A DNA stretch of 64,000 bases from Tropicibacter sp. R16_0 (GTDB lineage: Bacteria; Pseudomonadota; Alphaproteobacteria; Rhodobacterales; Rhodobacteraceae), in assembly GCF_017743935.1 (NCBI RefSeq), contig NZ_JAGHRE010000001.1, positions 716,438-780,437 on the forward strand, read 5' to 3'. Positions 7,849-16,326 of this stretch are shown here, piece by piece. Both the position numbers and the translations under genes were made by a program. Position 1 is the stretch's first letter. Every line of letters begins with the position of its first letter. The notes under the pieces are model-generated. The model saw nothing but the letters and a program-made list of their open reading frames with translations. It did no database searches and had not been told where the DNA came from.

Positions 7849-9353
7849 CAAACCCCAACATTCTGATCCTGATGGTGGATCAGCTCAACGGTACCCTCTT
7901 TCCTGATGGTCCCGCGGACTGGCTGCATGCCCCGAACCTGAAAAAGCTGGCGGAACGCTCAACCCGCTTTGCCAATGCCTATACCGCTTCGCCGCTTTGC
8001 GCGCCGGGCCGGGCGTCGTTCATGTCGGGTCAGCTGCCTTCGCGCACCGGGGTCTATGACAACGCGGCCGAGTTCCGCAGTGACATTCCCACCTATGCCC
8101 ACCACCTGCGCCGTGCGGGCTATTACACCTGCCTGTCGGGCAAGATGCACTTTGTTGGCCCCGACCAGCTGCACGGGTTCGAAGACCGCCTGACCACCGA
8201 CATCTACCCGGCTGACTTTGGCTGGACGCCGGATTACCGCAAGCCGGGCGAACGCATCGATTGGTGGTATCACAACATGGGGTCCGTTACCGGGGCCGGG
8301 GTCGCCGAGATCTCGAACCAGATGGAGTATGACGACGAGGTCGCCTATAACGCGACGGCCAAGCTCTATGATCTGGCGCGCGGCAATGATGACCGCCCCT
8401 GGTGCGTGACCGTCAGCTTCACCCACCCGCATGACCCTTATGTGGCGCGCAAGAAATACTGGGACCTGTACGAGGATTGCGAACATCTGCTGCCCGAGGT
8501 CCCGGCAATGGACTACGAGGATCACGATCCTCACGCCAAGCGTATCTTTGATGCCAACGACTGGCGCAGCTTTGACATCACGGACGAGAACATCAAACGC
8601 TCGCGCCGGGCCTATTTCGCCAACATCTCCTACCTCGACGACAAGATCGGCGAGATCCTGAACGTGCTGGAAAGCACCCGGCAAGAGGCGATCATCATGT
8701 TCGTCTCGGATCACGGCGACATGCTGGGCGAGCGCGGCTTGTGGTTCAAGATGAGCTTCTATGAAGGCTCCTCGCGCGTGCCACTGATGATCTCTGCGCC
8801 CGAGATGCCTGCGGGCAAGATCGACACGCCTGTGTCGACCATCGACGTGACGCCCACCTTGGGCGCGTTGGCCGGTGTCGATATGGCCGAGATCGCGCCA
8901 TGGACGGACGGTATGAACCTTGTGCCACTGGCGCAGGGGACCGAGCGGACGGAGCCTGTGGCCATCGAATACGCGGCCGAGGCGTCTTATGCGCCGCTGG
9001 TGTCGCTGCGCTATGGCCCGTGGAAATTCAACCGCTGCGCGCTGGACCCCGATCAGCTGTTCAATCTCGACACTGATCCGCATGAGTTGACCAACCTGGC
9101 GGACGACCCGGCCCATGCGGGCACATTGGCCACCATCAAAGCCAAGTCCGAGGCCCGCTGGGACCTGGACCGTTTTGACGCCGATGTGCGCGCCAGCCAG
9201 GCCCGCCGTTGGGTGGTCTACGAGGCGCTGCGGCAGGGCGGGTATTACCCCTGGGATTACCAGCCGCTGCAAAAGGCCTCGGAACGCTACATGCGCAACC
9301 ACATGAACCTGGACAATCTGGAGGAAAGCCAACGCTTCCCGCGTGGCGAATAA
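7845..9353 (+). CDS. betC: Choline-sulfatase
   Basis: 502 residues, cytoplasmic (no signal peptide). The sulfatase domain starts at residue 4 with PNILILMVDQLNG (metal-binding D12). The modification motif C52-A-P-G-R56 should carry the formylglycine made from cysteine. HTHPHDPY and the SDHGDMLGERG block supply further metal and substrate ligands, and the C-terminal choline-sulfatase extension (ASQARRWVVYEAL) is present. BetC hydrolyses choline-O-sulfate to choline and sulfate, feeding betA and giving sulfur. Overlap with betI by ATGA shows an operon. Confidence 0.94.
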   Translation: MTNPNILILMVDQLNGTLFPDGPADWLHAPNLKKLAERSTRFANAYTASPLCAPGRASFMSGQLPSRTGVYDNAAEFRSDIPTYAHHLRRAGYYTCLSGKMHFVGPDQLHGFEDRLTTDIYPADFGWTPDYRKPGERIDWWYHNMGSVTGAGVAEISNQMEYDDEVAYNATAKLYDLARGNDDRPWCVTVSFTHPHDPYVARKKYWDLYEDCEHLLPEVPAMDYEDHDPHAKRIFDANDWRSFDITDENIKRSRRAYFANISYLDDKIGEILNVLESTRQEAIIMFVSDHGDMLGERGLWFKMSFYEGSSRVPLMISAPEMPAGKIDTPVSTIDVTPTLGALAGVDMAEIAPWTDGMNLVPLAQGTERTEPVAIEYAAEASYAPLVSLRYGPWKFNRCALDPDQLFNLDTDPHELTNLADDPAHAGTLATIKAKSEARWDLDRFDADVRASQARRWVVYEALRQGGYYPWDYQPLQKASERYMRNHMNLDNLEESQRFPRGE

Positions 9354-9449
9354 CCCCTTCACCCTTTTGAAAATACTCCCGCCGGAGGCATGAATACTTG
9401 AACGCCCGTGCCGCGGGCGACCCCGGCGGGTTTGGCAGGAGCCTGAGAT

Positions 9450-11108
9450 ATGGAAGCAGATTTTGTCATCGTAGGGGCCGGGTCCGCCGGCTGCGCCATG
9501 GCCTATCGCCTGAGCGAGGCGGGGGCTTCGGTACTGGTGATCGAACATGGCGGCACCGATGCGGGGCCCTTCATCCAGATGCCCGCCGCACTCAGCTATC
9601 CGATGAACATGTCGCGCTATGACTGGGGTTATCAATCCGAGCCCGAGCCTTATCTGGACGGTCGCCGTTTGGCCTGTCCGCGTGGCAAGGTGATTGGCGG
9701 CTCGTCCTCGATCAACGGCATGGTCTATGTGCGCGGCCATGCGATGGATTTCGACCATTGGTCCGAAATGGGCGCTGACGGTTGGTCCTATGCAGATGTG
9801 CTGCCCTACTACAAACGGATGGAGACCTGGCACGATGGCGGCCACGGTGGCGATCCGACCTGGCGTGGTACGGATGGCCCGCTGCATGTGACGCGCGGAC
9901 CTCGTTCCAACCCACTATTCAAAGCTTTCGTAGATGCGGGTCAGCAGGCCGGGTATGAGGTCACCGGCGACTACAACGGCGAGAAGCAAGAGGGCTTTGG
10001 CCCGATGGAGCAGACGGTTTACAAGGGCCGCCGCTGGTCCGCCGCCAATGCTTATCTGCGACCCGCTTTGAAACGCCCAAACTGTGATCTGGTCAACGGG
10101 CTGGCATCGCGTGTTGTGATGGAAGAGGGGCGCGCCACCGGGGTCGAAATCATCAAGGGCGGCAAGAAACAGATCATCCGCGCCCGGCGCGAGGTGGTTC
10201 TTGCTGCTTCGTCCATCAACTCGCCCAAGCTGCTGATGCTGTCGGGTATTGGTTCGGGTGCGCATCTGGCGGAACATGGCATTGATGTCGTCGCAGACCG
10301 TCCCGGTGTTGGGGCGAACCTGCAAGATCACCTGGAACTCTACATCCAGCAGGCCGCGACACAGCCGATCACGTTGTATAAGCACTGGAACCTGATCTCC
10401 AAGGGGGCCATCGGGGCGCAATGGTTGTTCACCAAGACAGGTCTGGGGGCATCGAACCAGTTCGAAAGCGCGGCCTTCATCCGCTCGCAGGCGGGCGTGC
10501 AATATCCGGACATCCAGTACCATTTCCTGCCGATGGCGGTGCGCTATGACGGGCAGGCGGCGGCCGAGGGGCACGGGTTCCAGGCGCATGTTGGCCCGAT
10601 GCGGTCCAAGTCGCGAGGCGCGGTCACCCTGCGGTCGAACCGGGCCGAAGATGCGCCCAAGATCCTGTTCAATTACATGAGCCACGAGGATGACTGGGCC
10701 GATTTCCGCACCTGCATCCGCCTGACGCGTGAGATCTTTGGGCAAGAGGCGTTCAAGCCCTTTGCCGGGCATGAAATCCAGCCGGGCGATGCCTTGCAAA
10801 GCGACGACGAGTTGAACGGGTTCATCAAGGAGCATGTCGAAAGCGCCTATCATCCCTGCGGTACCTGCCGGATGGGGCGCGCGGATGATCCAAATGCCGT
10901 GGTCGACCCCGAAGGCCGCGTGATCGGTGTGGATGGACTGCGTGTCGCCGACAGCTCGATCTTTCCACGCATCACCAATGGCAACCTCAATGCGCCGTCG
11001 ATCATGGTGGGCGAGAAGATGTCGGATCACCTGCTGGGGCGTGATGCTCTGGCCCGGGCCAATGACGTGCCCTGGATCAACCCGAACTGGGAAACCGCAC
11101 AACGGTGA
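9450..11108 (+). CDS. betA: Choline dehydrogenase
   Basis: A 552-residue GMC-family flavoprotein. The FAD dinucleotide motif GAGSAGCAM begins at residue 9; the GMC signature covers residues 79-98 ([18 protein letters not shown]), and the C-terminal [10 protein letters not shown] and [14 protein letters not shown] blocks carry the catalytic His/Asn. It oxidises choline to betaine aldehyde, passing electrons to the respiratory chain. It lies 96 bp after betC on the same strand; a GGAG precedes the start. No betaine aldehyde dehydrogenase (betB) is present anywhere in this window, so the next step must be encoded elsewhere. Confidence 0.94.
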   Translation: MEADFVIVGAGSAGCAMAYRLSEAGASVLVIEHGGTDAGPFIQMPAALSYPMNMSRYDWGYQSEPEPYLDGRRLACPRGKVIGGSSSINGMVYVRGHAMDFDHWSEMGADGWSYADVLPYYKRMETWHDGGHGGDPTWRGTDGPLHVTRGPRSNPLFKAFVDAGQQAGYEVTGDYNGEKQEGFGPMEQTVYKGRRWSAANAYLRPALKRPNCDLVNGLASRVVMEEGRATGVEIIKGGKKQIIRARREVVLAASSINSPKLLMLSGIGSGAHLAEHGIDVVADRPGVGANLQDHLELYIQQAATQPITLYKHWNLISKGAIGAQWLFTKTGLGASNQFESAAFIRSQAGVQYPDIQYHFLPMAVRYDGQAAAEGHGFQAHVGPMRSKSRGAVTLRSNRAEDAPKILFNYMSHEDDWADFRTCIRLTREIFGQEAFKPFAGHEIQPGDALQSDDELNGFIKEHVESAYHPCGTCRMGRADDPNAVVDPEGRVIGVDGLRVADSSIFPRITNGNLNAPSIMVGEKMSDHLLGRDALARANDVPWINPNWETAQR

Positions 11109-11175
11109 CAAAAGACGTTAACCTTTCTTAACGGCGCATGTTGAATGCGCGTCTTCGGGCGCGCATATCTGGTTC

Positions 11176-11823
11176 ATGTTAAGAATTTGTTTCGCCTTTG
11201 TTCTGGCCACCTTTCCGGTGGTCGCATCCGCTGACCTGTCCGGATCGGTGCGAGTGATTGATGCCGACACCTGGGATGTTGGCGGCACCCGTGTTCGTCT
11301 GCACGGTATTGATGCGCCTGAGCTTGACCAGACCTGCACCCGCGCCTCGGGGCAGGGATGGGACTGCGGGGCCTGGGCCACGCAGCAAGTGCGCAGCCTT
11401 TATGACGGGCGCGCGGCGCAATGCACCCGAGTGACCCAGGATCGCTATGGGCGCACAGTTGCGCGCTGTAAGGTGCAAGGCCGGGATGTCGGGCAGGCAT
11501 TGGTGACGCAAGGGCTGGCTTTTGCCTTTCGCGCATATTCGACTGACTACGTCAGGGCGGAAAAACGCGCCAAATCAGCGGCCGCGGGCCTGCATTCCGC
11601 GCGGATCGCACTGCCTTGGGATCATCGCGCGGGAAAACGCGCGGTGGACGACCCGGCGAATTGCCGGATCAAGGGCAACATCTCGGCCAAGGGAGAGCGG
11701 ATTTTCCACCGCCCTGGTCAGCCACATTACAGCCGTACCCGGATCAGCCCGGCCAAAGGGGAGCGGTGGTTCTGCACCGTGGATGAAGCGCGGCGCGCAG
11801 GGTGGCGGGCCGCCAAAAATTAG
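11176..11823 (+). CDS. Secreted thermonuclease-family (SNase) protein
   Basis: 215 residues. A signal peptide (1-19, ending VVASA) is followed by a staphylococcal-nuclease domain: SVRVIDADTWDVGGTRVRLHGIDAPE, with the Ca-binding Asp and catalytic Arg, then AKCKV-like strands with the second Arg (DRYGRTVARC). After about residue 150 comes a cysteine-containing tail (DPANCRIKGNIS...GERIFHRPG...ERWFCTVDEARRAGWR) like the small C-terminal module found in several secreted alphaproteobacterial nucleases. Probably periplasmic or extracellular nucleic-acid degradation. No operon partner. Confidence 0.85.
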   Translation: MLRICFAFVLATFPVVASADLSGSVRVIDADTWDVGGTRVRLHGIDAPELDQTCTRASGQGWDCGAWATQQVRSLYDGRAAQCTRVTQDRYGRTVARCKVQGRDVGQALVTQGLAFAFRAYSTDYVRAEKRAKSAAAGLHSARIALPWDHRAGKRAVDDPANCRIKGNISAKGERIFHRPGQPHYSRTRISPAKGERWFCTVDEARRAGWRAAKN

Positions 11824-11925
11824 CGACCAAAAGATGGGTTTTCCACGCGTATTTGATCCGGGTCAAAGTGGGATCGGTCTGCGGTGACGTAGGCTCTGAT
11901 CGAACCGGAAAAAAGGAGCGAACAG

Positions 11926-12165
11926 ATGTCTCACACCCCGCATGAACTGGCCGAGGAATTCCCCGACAAGATCGACGCCATGAGCGCGCTGAAACAGTCG
12001 GACGCGCATTTCGCCCGGCTTGCGGATGAGTATCACGAGATCAACCGCGCCGTGCACCGTGCCGAGACCAATGTCGAGCCGCTGGAAGAGCTGGCAGAGG
12101 TGGATTTGCGCAAGAAGCGCGCAGCCCTTAAGGATGAGATCTGGGGCATGCTGTCCAAGGCCTGA
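11926..12165 (+). CDS. DUF465/YdcH-family small coiled-coil protein
   Basis: 79 residues, acidic, almost entirely helical: SHTPHELAEEFPDKIDAMSALKQSD then FARLADEYHEINRAVHRAE and LRKKRAALKDEIWGML, matching the YdcH/DUF465 pattern of a short antiparallel coiled coil. The role of the family is unknown. GGAG (AAAGGAGCG) precedes the start. It is the last gene before the structured leader at 12262. Confidence 0.88.
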   Translation: MSHTPHELAEEFPDKIDAMSALKQSDAHFARLADEYHEINRAVHRAETNVEPLEELAEVDLRKKRAALKDEIWGMLSKA

Positions 12166-12261
12166 CGTCCAAGGCATGCCGCGGCGCAGGGCGACCTGCT
12201 GCTGCAAAGGTACATCGCTTGGGATCGCACCTGAGTGACGATGGCTGACGTCTTGACTTTG

Positions 12262-12417
12262 CTCGTGGCGGTGATGTAACCGCCCCGAGTATCCGAGGTG
12301 GAAAACCTCAACCAATGGAGATTTTATGAAAGAGTCCCGGGCATAACGCCCGTTCCTGGCGACACAAATTCAGGAACACCAACATCGATACGGACACTCA
12401 CGCGTGATGCTGAGTGT
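12262..12417 (+). ncRNA. Hairpin-rich leader or small RNA upstream of yjhX-like gene
   Basis: No convincing gene lies between 12166 and 12454, but the sequence folds into consecutive stems: CTCG-t-GGCGGT/ACCGCC-c-CGAG (12262-12289), GAGGT/ACCTC (12295-12309), CGGGC/GCCCG (12338-12352), GTTCCTG/CAGGAAC (12352-12377) and ACACTCA/TGAGTGT (12394-12417). Five perfect or near-perfect stems in 156 nt, all just upstream of a toxin-like gene, suggest a regulatory 5' leader or a separate RNA. A six-codon ORF lies among them. I do not recognise a known RNA family. Confidence 0.45.
12326..12346 (+). CDS. Possible six-codon leader ORF (MKESRA)
   Basis: ATG AAA GAG TCC CGG GCA TAA, preceded by GGAG at good spacing (TGGAGATTTTATG). 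Its stop codon lies in the loop of the CGGGC/GCCCG hairpin, so a terminating ribosome would cover that stem. Translation is unproven; the case rests on the ribosome-binding site and on position. Confidence 0.3.
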   Translation: MKESRA

Positions 12418-12454
12418 TCTGTGTGTTGTGCTTTCATAAGATTGAGAGATCCCA

Positions 12455-12712
12455 ATGAATATCTCAAAACACGAGCAACGTGTTTTGCATGAACTCGCCC
12501 TTGGCGGGTCCATCCACTTTGAACGTCTGGCATCCGGAAAGATCCACGACGTTACTTGCTACACGCGCAATGGTCACGTGTTGAGCGACTGTACGCTCAA
12601 CGTGTTCCAACGCCTGCTGAAACGACGCTTCATTCGCTCGAAAAACGGCGGCCCCTACCGCGCATCTGCCTTGGGGATCAAATCCGTGCGCGCGCAAATG
12701 AACCAAAGATAG
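12455..12712 (+). CDS. yjhX: YjhX-family (UPF0386) putative toxin
   Basis: 85 residues, the same length as E. coli YjhX and with the same pattern: NISKHEQRVLHELALGGSI, the ECY-like CYTRNGHVLSDCTLNVF, then LLKRRFI and GPYRASALGIKSVRAQ. YjhX is a proposed toxin of a type II toxin-antitoxin pair with the acetyltransferase-like YjhQ. Here a GNAT gene starts 8 bp downstream, the same gene order. The fold looks like a small winged helix (predicted). It is preceded by the structured leader at 12262-12417. Family call is firm; toxicity is not shown. Confidence 0.85.
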   Translation: MNISKHEQRVLHELALGGSIHFERLASGKIHDVTCYTRNGHVLSDCTLNVFQRLLKRRFIRSKNGGPYRASALGIKSVRAQMNQR

Positions 12713-12720
12713 GAAAACCA

Positions 12721-13242
12721 ATGAAACAGAATGAAATCGACGCCATTTTGAATGTCCATCGGCTGGCCTTTGGCCCCGAAGAGGGCGAGGAAACCGCGCA
12801 GCTTGCCAAGGACTTGCTGGGCCATCCTGACGTGCTCTCGTTCAGTGTTGAGCGTGATGGTCAGATCGCTGGCAATGTGCTGTTTATGCCCTTTGAATTT
12901 GTCGATCACCCGGGCGTGGCGTGCCAGTTGCTGGCACCCTGCGGCGTGCTGCCAGAGTATCAAGGGCAGGGCGTCGGCAGGGAGTTGATGCAGACCAGCA
13001 TTGCGCATCTCACGGCGATTGGAACCGATGCGGTGTTTGTTCTGGGCGTGCCGACATTCTACCCGCGCTATGGCTTTGCCCCGACGGACAAACAGACGCC
13101 TTACCCTGATCTTTTGACCCTGCCGCAATCCTGGATGGCGTTGGAGTTGGTGACGGGCACCGTTGCGCCGCTCAGCGGCAAGACACTGGCCATCCCGCAG
13201 TTCATGCAGCCGCAATTCTGGGATACGTCGATGTACGGGTAA
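12721..13242 (+). CDS. yjhQ: GNAT acetyltransferase, YjhQ-like
   Basis: 173 residues. A GNAT fold is recognisable from the acetyl-CoA-binding segment LPEYQGQGVGRELMQTSI (Q/R-x-x-G-x-G/A) and the following PTFYPRYGF strand-turn typical of the YjhQ/YhbS group. Start at 12721 follows AGGAAAACCA; upstream in-frame sequence to 12556 overlaps the yjhX gene and is rejected. In E. coli the homologous neighbour of yjhX is proposed as its antitoxin; the tight 8-bp spacing implies co-translation. It may instead be a free-standing N-acetyltransferase. Confidence 0.75.
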   Translation: MKQNEIDAILNVHRLAFGPEEGEETAQLAKDLLGHPDVLSFSVERDGQIAGNVLFMPFEFVDHPGVACQLLAPCGVLPEYQGQGVGRELMQTSIAHLTAIGTDAVFVLGVPTFYPRYGFAPTDKQTPYPDLLTLPQSWMALELVTGTVAPLSGKTLAIPQFMQPQFWDTSMYG

Positions 13243-13305
13243 GGGCGCGCGGTTGAGCATCGGTCAGGCGTTCGGCTGTTGGTCGAACGCCTGATCGCTT
13301 ACGTT

Positions 13306-14337
13306 TCACTTGATCAGGGCATGGGCCTGAGCAAAGGACAACAGACGGCGAGAGTTTTCGTCCCACAGATGCAGACGCGCGCTTTTCAGGCTGTCGCGGA
13401 TCGTCATGCGGTTGGCCTCGGCCAGGACGTTGTGATCGCGCAGCACCTCAGGCAGGCGGTAAAAGGGGATGCGGCTGTAGAGGTGATGCACGTGGTGGAT
13501 GCCGATATTGGCGCTGAGCCACTGCAACACGGGCGGCAGGATGTAGTGGGAGCTGCCGTGCAGGGCCGCGTCATGCAGTTGCCAGTTTTCATCTGTGTCC
13601 CAATGGGCGGTTTCAAACTGGTGCTGCACATAGAACAGCCACATGCCCGCAGTAGCCGCCAGCAAGGTGCTGGGCACAAAGATCAGCAGGATGGGTGCCC
13701 AACCGCCAATGTACCAGATCACTGCCAAGGCCGCGACAATTGCCACATTGGTGCACATGGCGCTGACCCAATACTTGGCCTGATGCGTGAACCCCAGCGG
13801 CAGGCGGTTCTGTAGGAAAAACAGATAGCCGGGGCCAAAGCCAAAGAGCACGATGGGGTTGCGGTAGAGCCGGTACATAAGCTGGCTCATCGGGCTCATC
13901 TCGCGGTATTCGGCCACGGTTGCGGTGTGAATATCGCCAATGCCGCGCCGCGCCAGATTGCCAGCGCCGCTGTGATGGATCGAATGCGAGCGTTTCCAGA
14001 CATCATAAGGCGTCAACGTCAGCACGCCCAGGATGCGCCCCAGCCAATCATTGAGCGTGCGGTTTTCAAAAAACGCGCCATGGCCGCAATCGTGCTGGAT
14101 GGTGAACAGCCGGAGCAGAAACGCGGCATTCACCAGCGAAAGGACAACCGCCAGACCATAACTGACGGACAAGGCCCACCATGCGAGCGCCCATAGCGCC
14201 AAAAAAGGAACGGCTGTCACCGCCAGCTCGAACCAGCTGCGGCCTGCGTTGGGGGTGCGATACTGCGAGAGGACCTTGATCCAGTCTCTTGCGGCTCGTA
14301 TTTCGGGCTGCGGCCGCGAAGAGGATGTGTCGAACAT
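13306..14337 (-). CDS. Membrane fatty-acid desaturase (delta-12 type family)
   Basis: 343 residues with four predicted transmembrane helices and three histidine boxes for the di-iron site: HDCGH (82-86), HSIHH (118-122) and HHVHH (281-285). This spacing matches acyl-lipid desaturases of the omega-6/delta-12 family rather than carotene ketolases. It would introduce a double bond into membrane acyl chains, for fluidity control. The ATG at 14337 is chosen (AGG upstream); a GTG extension to 14406 lacks a ribosome site. It lies 133 bp downstream of pccR on the same strand. Confidence 0.88.
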   Translation of the reverse strand: MFDTSSSRPQPEIRAARDWIKVLSQYRTPNAGRSWFELAVTAVPFLALWALAWWALSVSYGLAVVLSLVNAAFLLRLFTIQHDCGHGAFFENRTLNDWLGRILGVLTLTPYDVWKRSHSIHHSGAGNLARRGIGDIHTATVAEYREMSPMSQLMYRLYRNPIVLFGFGPGYLFFLQNRLPLGFTHQAKYWVSAMCTNVAIVAALAVIWYIGGWAPILLIFVPSTLLAATAGMWLFYVQHQFETAHWDTDENWQLHDAALHGSSHYILPPVLQWLSANIGIHHVHHLYSRIPFYRLPEVLRDHNVLAEANRMTIRDSLKSARLHLWDENSRRLLSFAQAHALIK

Positions 14338-14470
14338 TCGCCTGCTTATTCTGAGTCGTTTGCTCGCTCTTATAGAATTGTTTGGGTTTCGCAAAGGTAA
14401 CTTCACACGAAGTCAGTAATTCACCGGAAACCGCGTCAATTTGTGCGCTTTTGACGATGACAAGGGACGG

Positions 14471-15871
14471 TCAGTTCACCTCATACGGCAGCGTGCCGCG
14501 TTCATTTGCGTTGATCGTCAAGCGGCGCTCCAGTGGCGGGACCGAGCGCTGGTGGCAATGCTGCCGTTCGCAGATACGGCACGAGATACCGATGGGTTCA
14601 TAGGCGCTGGCGTTGGTGACATCCATGTTGTCGGCATAAACCAACGCATCGGCATGGCGCACTTCGCACCCAAGCGCGATGGCATAGCGGCGAACAGGGG
14701 CTCCGAAAGAGCCGCCGGGTTTCGAAACATCGCGCGCCAGAGAAATATAGCGCACCCCATCCGGGGTCTCGGCAAGCTGACGCAGGAAGTGGCCAGGGGT
14801 TTCAAAGGCGCGGTGCACGTTCCACAGCGGGCAAGCGCCGCCAAAGCGGGCAAATTGCAATCGCGTGGCCGAGTGGCGTTTTGTGATGGTGCCTGCCTGA
14901 TCGACGCGGACAAAGAAGAACGGGATGCCCTTGGCGCCTGGGCGTTGCAGCGTTGACAGGCGGTGTGCGACCTGTTCGATGGATGCGCCAAAGCGCGCGC
15001 TCAGCAGTTCCAGGTCGTGGCGACAATCCCGTGCAGCAGCAAGAAAGGTGCCATAAGGCATCAGAGCCGCCCCTGCAAAATAGTTGGCCAGCCCGATTTT
15101 GGCGATGGACCGCGCCTCTTCACTATGAAAACGGGCGAAATCCAGTGTCGCCTCTAACAGCTTGTCCTGACTGACAAGTGCCACCTGCAGCAGCATCTGA
15201 AACACTTGTGTTTGCGGCGACGAGCGTGAGGACAGGTGCAACACCCGCGCATTTGCGTCAAAGCTGCGCAAGGCCTCGATATCCGTCAGTTTTACCTGAA
15301 TGCCGCGTGCTGACAGGCTGCCCAGGGCGGCGGTGCGCACGTCGCCGGCGTCACTGGCCTGCGCCGAAAAACGCTCGGCGGCGTGGTCCACCGCATCGAT
15401 GTAGTTGTCACAGTAGTGAAAGAAGTCGCGCACCTCTTCCCACGGGCTGGCCTGAATGCGGGCATCTTCGCGCCCCAGAGCTTCGTCCAGTGAAGCCAGC
15501 CGTTCGTGGGTCTGCCGATAGCTTTTGTGCAGCTCGATAAAGGCGCGCGCCAGAGCAGGGGCATTTGACGCGGTCAGCCGAAGATCGGCGAGCGGCGGCA
15601 TGGTGTCGGCAAAGATCGGGTCGGCCAGCGCCTCGCGCATGTCACTGACCAACCTCTCGCTGTCGCCGGTGCTCAGCTCGGTCACGTCCAGCCCGAACTC
15701 TTGCGCCAGCGCCAGAACAACCGTGGTCGACACCGGTCGGTTGTTGTTTTCCATCTGGTTGAGATAGGGCAGCGAGACCCCCAACTTGCCGGCAAAATCC
15801 TTTTGCGTCAGCGTCAGGCGGGTGCGGATCTCGCGCAGTTTGGCGCCAGCATAGAGTTTTTGGGTGGCCAT
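14471..15871 (-). CDS. pccR: PccR/ScfR-type short-chain acyl-CoA regulator
   Basis: 466 residues: an XRE HTH at about 10-65 (LTLTQKDFAGKLGVSLPYLNQ), a long middle region with an ImmA/IrrE-like segment, and a C-terminal DUF2083 domain ending in a Cys cluster (C-R-I-C-E-R-Q-H-C). This is the RamB/ScfR architecture. In Rhodobacter sphaeroides PccR senses propionyl-CoA status, activates pccB and binds a TTTGCAAA-type motif. Such sites occur 18 and 48 bp upstream of this gene and in front of pccB (18460-18507), and pccB lies nearby, which makes the name safe. ATG at 15871 is used; an extension to 15895 would run into the operator. Confidence 0.92.
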   Translation of the reverse strand: MATQKLYAGAKLREIRTRLTLTQKDFAGKLGVSLPYLNQMENNNRPVSTTVVLALAQEFGLDVTELSTGDSERLVSDMREALADPIFADTMPPLADLRLTASNAPALARAFIELHKSYRQTHERLASLDEALGREDARIQASPWEEVRDFFHYCDNYIDAVDHAAERFSAQASDAGDVRTAALGSLSARGIQVKLTDIEALRSFDANARVLHLSSRSSPQTQVFQMLLQVALVSQDKLLEATLDFARFHSEEARSIAKIGLANYFAGAALMPYGTFLAAARDCRHDLELLSARFGASIEQVAHRLSTLQRPGAKGIPFFFVRVDQAGTITKRHSATRLQFARFGGACPLWNVHRAFETPGHFLRQLAETPDGVRYISLARDVSKPGGSFGAPVRRYAIALGCEVRHADALVYADNMDVTNASAYEPIGISCRICERQHCHQRSVPPLERRLTINANERGTLPYEVN

Positions 15872-15888
15872 CGTGGGGTGCCTGAATC

Positions 15889-15926
15889 TTTGCAAGTTTA
15901 CTTGGCGCTCAGGCTACATTTGCAAA
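15889..15926. promoter_or_regulatory. Candidate PccR sites upstream of pccR
   Basis: TTTGCAAG at 15889-15896 and TTTGCAAA at 15919-15926, 30 bp centre to centre (about three helical turns), 18-55 bp upstream of the pccR start. Suggests autoregulation. Confidence 0.6.
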
Positions 15927-15941
15927 GCCGGGCGGGCAACC

Positions 15942-16229
15942 CTAGGTGCGCTGGCCGTCCCGAAAAACCTGCCGCCATTCCAGGACGCTGACGCTTTTGC
16001 GCAGGCCGGTGGGCCAGAACGGATCCTGTTCGACCAGCGATTGGACATCAGCAGCGCTGTCTGCCTCCACCAGCCACATACCGCCTTGCCCATCCTGGCC
16101 GTCAAACAGCGGCCCGGCCCCAATCATCTTGGGGCCAAGCGTGGCAAGGAATGCCAGATGATCAGCCATGTGTTCCTGCCGCAGATGTTCTTTCCCAGAG
16201 TTGTCTTGGAAGGTGACGCAATAGAGCAT
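15942..16229 (-). CDS. YciI-family protein
   Basis: 95 residues, full family length. MLYCVTFQDNSGKEHLRQEHMADHL and the GPLFDGQDGQGGMWLVEA and DPFWPTGL blocks match YciI, a ferredoxin-like dimer. Conserved H/D residues suggest a small-molecule enzyme, but no reaction is known in most members. Divergent from the LysR gene at 16327 across a 97-bp spacer that holds a TGCAC/GTGCA dyad, so that LysR may control it. pccR lies downstream after a 70-bp gap containing its own operator. Confidence 0.88.
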   Translation of the reverse strand: MLYCVTFQDNSGKEHLRQEHMADHLAFLATLGPKMIGAGPLFDGQDGQGGMWLVEADSAADVQSLVEQDPFWPTGLRKSVSVLEWRQVFRDGQRT

Positions 16230-16298
16230 GTTCGTGTCCTTTCTGATTGAATGGGATCAGATTGGCGTGCTGCAAAGCTGCTGCGAAGGGTGGAAAAC

Positions 16299-16315
16299 TG
16301 CACTACTACGGTGCA
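16299..16315. promoter_or_regulatory. LysR-type dyad in yciI/lysR spacer
   Basis: TGCAC-N7-GTGCA inverted repeat, 12 bp before the LysR start codon. It fits a LysR T-N11-A operator layout for autoregulation and control of the divergent YciI gene. Inference from position only. Confidence 0.45.
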
Positions 16316-16326
16316 ACAATGCAGTC

